A DNA stretch of 64,000 bases from Levyella massiliensis. Lineage in GTDB: Bacteria > Bacillota > Clostridia > Tissierellales > Peptoniphilaceae. This document shows positions 44,968 to 52,673 of the stretch, piece after piece. Position numbers and translations under genes: made by a program. Under the pieces are notes generated by a model, which made no database searches, was not told the origin of the DNA, and saw nothing but the letters and a program-made list of their open reading frames with translations. Numbering within the stretch: position 1 is the first letter of the stretch; each line of letters starts with the position of its first letter. The stretch lies in assembly GCF_000308275.2 (NCBI RefSeq), contig NZ_HG529490.1, positions 461,695-525,694 on the forward strand, in the 5' to 3' direction.

Positions 44968-45923
44968 CGCGGAACCGCCGTGGACTTCAGAATATCTCCG
45001 ATCACATCATGAGCCGTAATGCCGCGTCCGCGGCTTTGCGGTGTTAATATAATGCGATGATCCAACACATCGTGCAGAAGCGTCTGTACGTCCTCCGGGA
45101 TCACATACTGGCGTCCATTGAGCAATGCAAGGGTTTGTGCCGCCGAATACAGCATCTGTGCTGCACGCGGGCTGACACCAAGTTCAATGGTTTCGTCTTC
45201 ACGCGTTTTACGCGTCAGGTTAAGCATATAGCGTTTGACATCATTGGAAACTTCAACCTGTGGCACTTGCTCACGTAACCAACTGATCACATCGGCCTCC
45301 GCCACCACGTCTACATCCTTTTGAATGCGCCGCATGGCATTAGTGGAGATGATCTCCATTTCCTCCTCCATGGACGGATAACCGATGGAAATGCGCATCA
45401 TAAAACGATCCATCTGCGCTTCCGGCAGCGGATAGGTGCCCACGTTCTCGACCGGATTCTGCGTGGCCATCACCATGAACGGTTGCGGTAAGCGATACGT
45501 CGTACCTTCCACGGTAACCTGGCCTTCCTGCATCGCTTCGAGTAAGGCAGATTGTGTACGCGGTGAGGAGCGGTTAATTTCATCGGCTAAAAGAATTTGC
45601 GTATTGACAGCCCCTTCGCGAAATTCAAAGTCCGCAATTTTCGGATTATACATATTGAAGCCAGTCACATCAGAAGGCATGAGATCCGGGGTAAATTGAA
45701 TGCGCTGAAAATCCAAGCGTACTGACTTGGCTAAGGCGTGCACAAGGGTCGTTTTTCCGATGCCCGGAACGTCCTCAAGCAATACATGGCCGCCGGCCAA
45801 CAGACAGATCAACATCTTCTTTGCAGGGATTTCTTTTCCGATCACTACTTTTCCGATACTCGACAGCACGGCATCGCCGAGCTTGCGGCATATGGCTGCC
45901 GCATCCTGATGGTAAGTCATCAT
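44964..45923 (-). CDS. MoxR-family AAA+ ATPase
   Basis: A 319-residue chaperone-like AAA+ ATPase. Walker A and flanks read [20 protein letters not shown] (about 40-59), Walker [21 protein letters not shown], and sensor 1 [10 protein letters not shown] chose ATG 45923 ([10 protein letters not shown]) because GGAGA lies just upstream and the length fits the family; a start at 46034 would put the gene over its own promoter. First gene of the operon, transcribed away from the recombinase gene. Confidence 0.93.
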   Translation of the reverse strand: MMTYHQDAAAICRKLGDAVLSSIGKVVIGKEIPAKKMLICLLAGGHVLLEDVPGIGKTTLVHALAKSVRLDFQRIQFTPDLMPSDVTGFNMYNPKIADFEFREGAVNTQILLADEINRSSPRTQSALLEAMQEGQVTVEGTTYRLPQPFMVMATQNPVENVGTYPLPEAQMDRFMMRISIGYPSMEEEMEIISTNAMRRIQKDVDVVAEADVISWLREQVPQVEVSNDVKRYMLNLTRKTREDETIELGVSPRAAQMLYSAAQTLALLNGRQYVIPEDVQTLLHDVLDHRIILTPQSRGRGITAHDVIGDILKSTAVPR

Positions 45924-45969
45924 ATTCTCCGTTCCACATATTTCATCGTGAAGCATGTATTTATCTCCA

Positions 45970-46022
45970 TTGAAGCAAATGTAACCTTTTTGTATTATAT
46001 TATGTAAGAAGCGGCATTGCAA
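45970..46022. promoter_or_regulatory. Overlapping divergent promoters of moxR and the recombinase gene
   Basis: Minus strand: TTGCAA (46022-46017), 17 bp, TATAAT (45999-45994), driving moxR. Plus strand: TTGAAG (45970-45975), 17 bp, TATTAT (45993-45998), driving the gene at 46045. The two -10 elements occupy the same bases, so the promoters should exclude each other. Confidence 0.6.
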
Positions 46023-46044
46023 TGAAGCCGCCAAGGAGGCCGCC

Positions 46045-47013
46045 TTGGATTATCCATTGGTATTAGATGATTATATTAACTATATGAAAACTGTACGAGG
46101 TCTATCACCGCGTACCATTCGGGAGTACACCTATGACCTCGTGCGCTTTCTGCGCTTTCATGTCCGTCGCCACGGCGATAGTACTCTTCATCATAAGCCG
46201 TTGGAAGCCATTGCCATAGATAGCGTGAGTGTAGACGATCTTAAAGCCGTTACGATTAATGATCTTTTAGCGTATCTCGCCTACTCCGAAAGAGAAGAGG
46301 GCCTCTCGGGCAACCGTCGCGCACGGATGTCGTCGGCAATACGTTCGTTTTTTAAATATCTTGTGAACATTCAAGAATACTTTGAGAAAAATCCTGCCGA
46401 GAAGTTAACGACGCCAAAGCGCAAGAAGAGGCATCCTGTCTATCTGACGTTGGAAGAAGCACTACATCTCATTTCCGCTGCAGCAGAAGAACAGAATCCC
46501 TTCTTTCGCACCCGTGATGTTGCCATTCTTGTCACATTTCTCACAACAGGTATGCGCTTGAGCGAACTTTGTGGTCTTAATCTGACATCTCTCAAAGAAG
46601 GACGCTTTCATGTGGTGGGTAAAGGCAATAAAGAACGCGTCCTCTATTTGACAGAGTCCTGTGAAGCCGCCCTGCAGGCGTACTTGGCAAAACGCCCGAT
46701 TGTTCCGGGAGAAACGGCGCTCTTTTTATCGACACGTCATGCCCGCATTTCACCTCGTGCTGTGCAGCATCGTATCGATAGTCTGCTCGAAAAAGCCGGC
46801 TTTGATACAAGGGTCTATTCGACTCATAAATTGCGCCATACCGCAGCCACGTTGCTCTATCGGGAAGGGGTAGATATTCGTACTCTGCAGCGTATTTTAG
46901 GGCATGAATCCCTGCAAACCACACAGATTTACACGCACGTGGAAGATGCAATGGCGCGCGATGCCATGCGGCGCAATCCCCTGGCGCATCTGGATGCCAA
47001 AGAGATAAAATAA
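46045..47013 (+). CDS. Tyrosine recombinase, XerC/XerD type
   Basis: A 322-residue site-specific recombinase. The catalytic set is complete: R171 (TGMRLSEL), H261 and R264 (HKLRHTAATLLY), H287 (LGHES) and Y296 (IYTHV). The N-terminal core-binding domain covers about 1-120. The start is TTG at 46045 after AAGGAGG. Length and lack of phage neighbours fit a chromosomal Xer protein resolving chromosome dimers rather than an element integrase. Whether it is XerC or XerD cannot be told. Confidence 0.9.
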   Translation: MDYPLVLDDYINYMKTVRGLSPRTIREYTYDLVRFLRFHVRRHGDSTLHHKPLEAIAIDSVSVDDLKAVTINDLLAYLAYSEREEGLSGNRRARMSSAIRSFFKYLVNIQEYFEKNPAEKLTTPKRKKRHPVYLTLEEALHLISAAAEEQNPFFRTRDVAILVTFLTTGMRLSELCGLNLTSLKEGRFHVVGKGNKERVLYLTESCEAALQAYLAKRPIVPGETALFLSTRHARISPRAVQHRIDSLLEKAGFDTRVYSTHKLRHTAATLLYREGVDIRTLQRILGHESLQTTQIYTHVEDAMARDAMRRNPLAHLDAKEIK

Positions 47014-47026
47014 CCAAGAATAAGAA

Positions 47027-47055
47027 AAAGCCGGGGCCTGTACCCCGGCTTTTTT
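47027..47055. terminator. Bidirectional terminator after the recombinase gene
   Basis: AAAGCCGGGG (47027-47036) pairs with CCCCGGCTTT (47043-47052), flanked by A and T runs; the next gene is convergent. Confidence 0.9.
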
Positions 47056-47063
47056 GTTTAACC

Positions 47064-47327
47064 TTAACCTTTAAGTCCTCTTGCTTGGCGATCCATATCC
47101 TCGACCACAATGTCAAAAATCTCTCCCAAAGAGCGACAATATTCCAACACCAGCCAAGGTTCATTGGTGTGATAGTGAATCTTAATCAGATTCTCATCCC
47201 CAACGGCCAGCAGGCAATCGCCCTTGAAATTTTCTACAAAGTAATCGTTGATCTGATCTTCATCCAGATCATCGCCCTCTATTAACAGCTGTGTATCATA
47301 ACGATAGGCAATGCTTTGTTCAACCAT
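47064..47327 (-). CDS. Stand-alone FakA/DAK-like middle-domain protein
   Basis: An 87-residue protein resembling the middle domain of the fatty acid kinase FakA (YloV/DAK2-related): YRYDTQLLIEGDDLDEDQIN, then CLLAVGDENLIKIHYHTNEP and VLEYCRSLGEIFDIVVEDM. In full-length FakA this domain follows the DAK2 kinase domain and the paired His residues (here IHYHTN) are part of a zinc site. Here it stands alone without kinase or C-terminal domain. AAGGAGAA precedes the ATG. It could be an accessory subunit or a remnant; the reading frame is intact. Confidence 0.65.
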   Translation of the reverse strand: MVEQSIAYRYDTQLLIEGDDLDEDQINDYFVENFKGDCLLAVGDENLIKIHYHTNEPWLVLEYCRSLGEIFDIVVEDMDRQARGLKG

Positions 47328-47373
47328 GTTCTCCTTCTTTCTGTTTACGGATGTTACCCTACTCTATCCAAAC

Positions 47374-47913
47374 TTAATGTACGGATTGTGTTGGTGCGGC
47401 GGGAGGCTCGTTGTTCGTATCCATTTTTCTTTGTTTTAACAGCATGACCGCTGATTCGACTAAAAACACTGCCATGGCAATGGAAGCGGCCATAATAAAG
47501 GCTTGGATCGCAAAGGCGCCTGCCTGATCCATTCGTTCATAGAAAATTGCATTGACGCAGCGATAAATTGGCGCTCCCGGCACTAAAGGATAGAGCGATG
47601 GAATAATCACCATCGTGACGGGAGTACGATAGCGGCGTGCTCCGATTTGCGCGGCGATGGCTACCACTAACGTGCCCATAAAAGTGGCTGCAAAATTGGA
47701 CCATCCCAGATCCAAGAGGAGCGCATAGGTATCCCAACTCAAAAAGGCCACGATAGAGTTAAAGATCAATATTTTGCCTCCGGCGCCTAGCATGATGGTA
47801 AAAGCGAAAACCGCTAAAAAAGAGCCGGAACCTTGCATCAAATATTTCAACCACAGCGGCTGTGCGAAAGGATTAAATAAAAAAGCGCGGATGGCTTCCC
47901 ATGTTACACTCAT
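47374..47913 (-). CDS. ThrE-type threonine/serine exporter, C-terminal-half subunit (DUF3815)
   Basis: A 179-residue protein with about five membrane helices, corresponding to the second half of ThrE-type exporters. Its ATG overlaps the stop of the preceding gene (ATGA), so the two halves are co-translated. Together with the larger subunit it should form the exporter. Substrate (Thr/Ser) is by family only. Confidence 0.85.
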   Translation of the reverse strand: MSVTWEAIRAFLFNPFAQPLWLKYLMQGSGSFLAVFAFTIMLGAGGKILIFNSIVAFLSWDTYALLLDLGWSNFAATFMGTLVVAIAAQIGARRYRTPVTMVIIPSLYPLVPGAPIYRCVNAIFYERMDQAGAFAIQAFIMAASIAMAVFLVESAVMLLKQRKMDTNNEPPAAPTQSVH

Positions 47914-48716
47914 AGAAAGAATCCTCCTGTCAATGCCAAGGCAAAAAAGGTACCGGCGGCCAGCGCCGTGCCGGAAATGATCGCTGCCAAAAGGTTGCCA
48001 ACACCGGTTAAGTAATCAGCGCGCATTGTATCGCGAATCCCGTTCGTTAACGTAGTTCCCGGGAACAAACTGATCAGAGCACCGATTGCCATGCGATCAA
48101 TGCGAAGAACAGGAAAAAATCGGACTACGACACCCAACACAAAAATCATAACGAAGGTATGTAAAAAAGATGGAATAAAGCTGCCAGTCACACGATGTTG
48201 CACCAATTTATTGGTCAATATAATACTGCAGGCGGCCAAACCGGCAATCACACTTTCGACCAAATTGCCTCCGCACATTAATGCAAAGCCTGCAGCGCCA
48301 ATGGCATGATACACTTTCGAAAAACGAATGGGCTCCTTATCCTCCGCAATGTCCTTAAGCATCTCATAGGCTTGCTCAATGGTCAGATCGTGTCCGGCCA
48401 GTCGGCGGGAAATGGTATTCACCCCTCGAATCTTCTCCAAGCGGAACGTGCGATCTTTAATACGACGCACTGCGGTCAAATAGCGATGATCTTCCAAGGT
48501 CAAGGTAACATAAAGTCCGGTCAGCAAAGCAACGACATCCATCTCGCGATGACGGCTTAAGCTTAAAATGCGCTCCATTGTATCTTCAACGCGATACGTC
48601 TCTGCCCCATTCTCCATGAGTATGACGCCGGCACACAGCGCAACATCAAAAATTAATTTGTCCTTGTTGTAAGCGTCTGTTTTCACGTTCTCCAACGTAG
48701 CCGTCGCCTGCTCCAT
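47910..48716 (-). CDS. ThrE-type threonine/serine exporter, N-terminal-half subunit (DUF1212)
   Basis: A 268-residue protein with a soluble N-terminal segment containing ENGAETYRVEDTMERI (about 32-47) and five or so membrane helices after about residue 125, the DUF1212 layout. I chose ATG 48716 (MEQATATLEN), preceded by GGAGGA; a frame extension to 48788 lies over the promoter. First gene of the split exporter pair. Confidence 0.87.
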   Translation of the reverse strand: MEQATATLENVKTDAYNKDKLIFDVALCAGVILMENGAETYRVEDTMERILSLSRHREMDVVALLTGLYVTLTLEDHRYLTAVRRIKDRTFRLEKIRGVNTISRRLAGHDLTIEQAYEMLKDIAEDKEPIRFSKVYHAIGAAGFALMCGGNLVESVIAGLAACSIILTNKLVQHRVTGSFIPSFLHTFVMIFVLGVVVRFFPVLRIDRMAIGALISLFPGTTLTNGIRDTMRADYLTGVGNLLAAIISGTALAAGTFFALALTGGFFL

Positions 48717-48743
48717 GCTATCCTCCTCCGTTAGACTGAACAC

Positions 48744-48752
48744 ATTATAACA
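48744..48752 (-). promoter_or_regulatory. Extended -10 promoter of the ThrE pair
   Basis: TG-T-TATAAT on the minus strand, 27 bases before the chosen start; a convincing -35 is not seen. Confidence 0.5.
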
Positions 48753-48849
48753 TAGGTTTTCCCGGAGCATACAATTGCCATGTCGCATGAGATTTTGGAT
48801 AGTTCACAGACTTTAGTCGCTTATTAATTCCTTAAAATTAAAGAAAAAC

Positions 48850-48878
48850 TTGCATTTCCTTAACACATCCCCTATAAT
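48850..48878 (+). promoter_or_regulatory. Promoter of tRNA-Leu
   Basis: TTGCAT (48850-48855), 17 bp, TATAAT (48873-48878), 13 bases before the tRNA. Confidence 0.8.
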
Positions 48879-48891
48879 AATTAAGTCGTTC

Positions 48892-48974
48892 GCAGGTGTG
48901 GCGGAACGGCAGACGCGCTAGTTTCAGGGACTAGTGGGAGCAATCTCGTGGGGGTTCAAATCCCTTCACCTGCA
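48892..48974 (+). tRNA. tRNA-Leu(CAG)
   Basis: A class II tRNA: acceptor GCAGGTG with CACCTGC, anticodon stem CTAGT/ACTAG with loop TTCAGGG (anticodon CAG), a long variable arm (GGGAGCAATCTC) and TTCAAAT T loop. Discriminator A; CCA not encoded. Confidence 0.97.
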
Positions 48975-48978
48975 TCGT

Positions 48979-49006
48979 AAGCTGTGAGTCATCTCACAGC
49001 TTTTTT
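48979..49006 (+). terminator. Rho-independent terminator of tRNA-Leu
   Basis: AAGCTGTGAG-TCAT-CTCACAGCTT followed by T run. Confidence 0.9.
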
Positions 49007-49052
49007 ATTTGATTCTTTTAGGTACATCGATGCTAAAATGGCGGGGACATAA

Positions 49053-49088
49053 AAAGCGGCAAGGGTACAAAAGTATCCTTGCCGCTTT
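49053..49088 (-). terminator. Rho-independent terminator of the BMP gene
   Basis: AAAGCGGCAAGG (49053-49064) pairs with CCTTGCCGCTTT (49077-49088); on the minus strand a T run follows. Confidence 0.88.
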
Positions 49089-49144
49089 CTTTCGAAAGGA
49101 ATCTTTTAAAAATTTCCTTCGTTTTTCTTGTAAATGTTCACGAA

Positions 49145-50380
49145 TTACTTCACGTAATTCAACGTTACATTCGTGAAGGGCTTCATAATCAAAGTCGGGT
49201 CACCCATTTCCGTGGGGCTCAGACTTGCATCGATATCCGGAATCTTCTTATCGATATCATCGGTGTTCTTCTGAATCTTTTCGTATACCGCTTTGTAATC
49301 CGCTTCCGTGAACTTCTTGAAACGCGAGAAATCATTGGACAGCTGAACGCCGTCATCCTTAGCAGCCAAACGAGTGGTTTCGCCACCTACAAATTTATTC
49401 TCGGCAATGGACTTGCAAGCCTGATAAACAGCACCTTGAAGGTTCTTCATGGCCGAAGTCAATACCTGTTCGCCCATATCCTTTTGGTCAACGTCGACGC
49501 CGATCATCATACCTTTATTATCCTGAGCAGCTTTCAAAACCGAAGAGCAGATACCGCCGCCGCAGGAGAAGATGATCTCCGTGCCCTTTTTATACCAGGT
49601 AGCTGCCAACGTCTGAATCTCCGGCTTCGGCGTAAAGGAACCGGTATAGTTGTACATAACTTCAATTTTCGGGATATTCAACTCTTTAGCTGCATAGTCA
49701 GCGCCGGCAATGAAGCCGAAACCGTAACGTACGACAGCCGGAACCGCGACACCACCAGTGAAACCCAGTTTCGTGTAGCCTTCTTTTACGGCCGCATAGC
49801 CTGCCAAGAAGCCAGATTCCTGTTCTTTGAACATTACACCGGAGGTATTCTTTTCATAATAGGTTTCCGTTACCGGAGAACCGTCCTTGTTTGTTTTACC
49901 TTCCACCACTTTCTTCGGCTCAAAGTCGACAGCAATGAACTTCACATCCGGATGGCTTTTCTGTGCAGTACCTACAGCCGCCTCAAAGAGGAAGCCCGGG
50001 GTAACAACAACCTTTGCGCCTTTTTGAATGGCCTGCTCAATGGCTTGCAGATAAACCTGGTCGCCTTGACCTTGCGGACGGAGATAATTGGCTTTGACAC
50101 CAATCTCTTTCGCAAATTTCTGCAGCCCCTCGAAGGAACCCTGGTTAAAGGATTTATCATCGATAGTACCAAGGTCAGTGATCAAATACAGGGAGTTATC
50201 ATCCCATTTAATATCACCGGCAGCTGCTTTGTTATCCGAAGTAGCTTGGCTTGTTTGTGCTGCGCTCTCTTCCGAAGCTTTTGCGTTTTCCGAAGATTTT
50301 GCGTCATTCTTGTTGCCGCAAGCAGCCAGAACAAAGACGAGCGCCAGCAATGCGCCCAAAATCTTCCAACTTTTCTTCAT
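49145..50380 (-). CDS. BMP-family nucleoside-binding lipoprotein
   Basis: A 411-residue substrate-binding lipoprotein of a Nup/Bmp-type ABC importer. The signal (MKKSWKILGALLALVFVLAAC) ends in lipobox LAAC with the lipidated Cys near 21. The BMP fold shows LYLITDLGTIDDKSFNQGSF (about 66-85) and FIAVDFEPK. I chose ATG 50380 because GGAGGAAAC precedes it and it starts the signal peptide; the frame extends to 50428 without a site. It is the last gene of the importer run but has its own control region with a strong palindrome. Confidence 0.93.
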   Translation of the reverse strand: MKKSWKILGALLALVFVLAACGNKNDAKSSENAKASEESAAQTSQATSDNKAAAGDIKWDDNSLYLITDLGTIDDKSFNQGSFEGLQKFAKEIGVKANYLRPQGQGDQVYLQAIEQAIQKGAKVVVTPGFLFEAAVGTAQKSHPDVKFIAVDFEPKKVVEGKTNKDGSPVTETYYEKNTSGVMFKEQESGFLAGYAAVKEGYTKLGFTGGVAVPAVVRYGFGFIAGADYAAKELNIPKIEVMYNYTGSFTPKPEIQTLAATWYKKGTEIIFSCGGGICSSVLKAAQDNKGMMIGVDVDQKDMGEQVLTSAMKNLQGAVYQACKSIAENKFVGGETTRLAAKDDGVQLSNDFSRFKKFTEADYKAVYEKIQKNTDDIDKKIPDIDASLSPTEMGDPTLIMKPFTNVTLNYVK

Positions 50381-50426
50381 AGTTTCCTCCTTATGTTCAA
50401 GTGTTAGTTCAACATTTACAAGACCC

Positions 50427-50445
50427 ATGTGTAATTATTACACAT
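50427..50445 (-). promoter_or_regulatory. Perfect 19-bp palindrome upstream of the BMP gene
   Basis: ATGTGTAAT-T-ATTACACAT is symmetrical over nine bases each side. It overlaps a minus-strand TGTAATAAT that could be an extended -10, so it looks like a repressor operator. The regulator is unknown. Confidence 0.55.
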
Positions 50446-50478
50446 CTTTAACAGTAAAATACCCTTTTATAAAAAATA

Positions 50479-51438
50479 TTATCGCTGCCCTTTGTCGAAG
50501 GGGCGTCCTTCGGCGGCCGGAGCACGTGTCTTCTTACTGGTAAACGTCAACAGTACAATCGTAATCACATAGGGCAAAATCTGGTACACAAACTGCGGAA
50601 TGCCCAAATTGTACAAAAACGGAATGCCCGAATAGATGGACGAGAGCGCCTTCAAAAGGCCAAAGAAGAATGCCGCCAGGCCGATGGTAACCGGGTTCCA
50701 TTGCCCAAAAATCAATACCGCAATGGCTAAAAATCCGTAACCGGCAACCGTACCGTTAAATTCAGTCGAAACGGGAAGAATGTAGGCTAGACCGCCCAAT
50801 CCGCCAAGAGCGCCGGAAATTAGAACGCCTGCCCAGCGAATTCTTGCGACGGAAATGCCTGCTGCATCGGTAGCCTGCGGAAATTCACCGGCGGAGCGCA
50901 AACGAAGCCCGAACGAAGTTTTAAAGAGCAGCACATAAGATACCGCCCATAAGAGTAACACGAGATACGTCGTGACATAAGTGTTTTGGAACAGAATCTC
51001 TCCGATGATCGGAATATCGCCGAGCAGCGGAACTTTGTCCAATGTGAACGTGCCGGAGAACGAAATCTGCTGAATCCCGATCAGAGAACGCGCCACAAAA
51101 ATGGCAAAGGCGCCGGCAAACATATTGATGGCGGTACCAGAGATCGTTTGATCCGCAAACATATTAATGGAGGCAAAGGCATGAAAGGCCGAATAGACCG
51201 TCCCCGCGACGATCGAGATTAAAATAGCAATCCACAGATGCCCCATGGTAACCGTGCCGCCACCTTCCACGATCATGTGCATGTATAAGGTACCGGCAAA
51301 GGCGCCGATGACCATAATACCTTCCAGCCCGATGTTAATGACACCACTGCGTTCGGAAAACATTGCGGCCAGAGCAACGGCCATCAGAGGAACGGAAAAA
51401 TTCAGCATTTGTTGAAAAACGAAGATTATGAGTTCCAC
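50479..51438 (-). CDS. Nucleoside ABC transporter permease (NupC/YufQ type)
   Basis: A 319-residue permease with about 8-10 helices and the BPD_transp_2 family signature (MFSERSGVINIGLEGIMVIG, about 26-45). It overlaps the end of the other permease by 13 bases. Partners: two-domain ATPase, second permease and BMP lipoprotein. Confidence 0.93.
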   Translation of the reverse strand: MELIIFVFQQMLNFSVPLMAVALAAMFSERSGVINIGLEGIMVIGAFAGTLYMHMIVEGGGTVTMGHLWIAILISIVAGTVYSAFHAFASINMFADQTISGTAINMFAGAFAIFVARSLIGIQQISFSGTFTLDKVPLLGDIPIIGEILFQNTYVTTYLVLLLWAVSYVLLFKTSFGLRLRSAGEFPQATDAAGISVARIRWAGVLISGALGGLGGLAYILPVSTEFNGTVAGYGFLAIAVLIFGQWNPVTIGLAAFFFGLLKALSSIYSGIPFLYNLGIPQFVYQILPYVITIVLLTFTSKKTRAPAAEGRPFDKGQR

Positions 51439-52673
51439 GGTTTGCCTCCCTCCTCTTCCAGGATTTCCGATACGCTACGCAATTGCTTTTCGGTGCTGTC
51501 CGCCCTATCCTCTGCCATCGGTGTCTGTTGCAGCGTCTCTAATGACGTATCAGCCTCTTCTTTTGGTATCGCCGGCTTTGGCGGTTCCTTTGAAAGGGGC
51601 ACTCCCGTCTCAATGTCGTCCTTTTTGCGCCGATTCAATAAGCGGCGGAAGAGAACCGAAAGAGCAGATACATAGAGGATGAAAGAAATAATAATGGTGA
51701 TAAGCTCCGGCGCATACCCGAGAGTCTGAATGGCCTGTCCGCCAATGCTCAGATACGAGAAGAACAGTGCCGAGAGTAAAATACCAATGGGCTCGCTTAA
51801 GCCGAGAAGTGCCACAGCAATGCCGTCAAAGCCTTCCTGCGGCAGCACATCAACAACAGCAATGGCCGTGCCGGCGCCGGAGAGATAGAACAGTCCCCCG
51901 CCCAGTCCGGCCATGGCGCCCGAAATCGCCATGGATTTAATAATGCTGGCGCGTTCATTGACACCCGCATATTTTGCCGCATCACGGTTAAGCCCCACGG
52001 CCTTCATTTCAAAACCAAATGTCGTTTTTTTCAAAATTAAGTGCAAACAAACCACCATCACCACGCCGATCAAAAAACCGCCGCCGGCAAAGGTGCCAGG
52101 AAACAGTACGTCAAATCCCATGCGCGGAATGGACGTCGAGACGGCCACCGTGGTATTACGGAACAGATTGTAAATATTCAGTCGCTTGATGAGGTCATTG
52201 ATCAGATACATGACGGTATAGTTGAGCATGATGCAGGTAATGACTTCATTCACATTGCGATAGGCTTTCAGCGCCCCGACAATGGCTCCCAGGAACGCGC
52301 CGGCAAGTGCCGAAACAAGAAGCGCCGCAGGCCACATGAGAAAGGGCGGAACAAAGCGTTCCAGACGATTGCAGAGCAAAATCACCATGAAGCCGCCCAA
52401 TAAAAACTGCCCTGATGCACCAATGTTAAAAAGGCCCGTCTTAAAGGCAAAGCCTACTGCAAGGCCTGTCATCAATAGCGGTGTGGCATAGTAAAACAGA
52501 TTGCCGATACCGGCCATGCCGTTCATGAAGGGCCCCATAAAGAAGTTTGGAATGGCTTCTCCGGCAGCTGAGGGGTTGGTGAAAAAGATGATCGCAACGC
52601 CCACTACGAGACCGATAAGGATTGCAATAAAGGAAGGCATGGCCTTCTTCAAACCAATACGTTTAGTCTTCAT
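51426..52673 (-). CDS. Nucleoside ABC transporter permease (NupB/YufP type)
   Basis: A 415-residue permease of the same family (FKTGLFNIGASGQFLLGGF, about 77-95). It overlaps the ATPase gene by 11 bases. After the last helix it carries an extra hydrophilic tail of about 70 residues (from about 345), rich in K, E and P, which ordinary family members (about 350 residues) lack. Confidence 0.93.
   Translation of the reverse strand: MKTKRIGLKKAMPSFIAILIGLVVGVAIIFFTNPSAAGEAIPNFFMGPFMNGMAGIGNLFYYATPLLMTGLAVGFAFKTGLFNIGASGQFLLGGFMVILLCNRLERFVPPFLMWPAALLVSALAGAFLGAIVGALKAYRNVNEVITCIMLNYTVMYLINDLIKRLNIYNLFRNTTVAVSTSIPRMGFDVLFPGTFAGGGFLIGVVMVVCLHLILKKTTFGFEMKAVGLNRDAAKYAGVNERASIIKSMAISGAMAGLGGGLFYLSGAGTAIAVVDVLPQEGFDGIAVALLGLSEPIGILLSALFFSYLSIGGQAIQTLGYAPELITIIISFILYVSALSVLFRRLLNRRKKDDIETGVPLSKEPPKPAIPKEEADTSLETLQQTPMAEDRADSTEKQLRSVSEILEEEGGKPWNS

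Noticed and set aside
46045-47013. Integrase of a mobile element
   Set aside because: No att repeats, phage genes or tRNA target nearby; length and context fit a chromosomal Xer recombinase.
49079-50407. 442-codon plus-strand frame opposite the BMP gene
   Set aside because: Antisense to a gene with signal peptide and family motifs; includes the BMP gene's terminator region.
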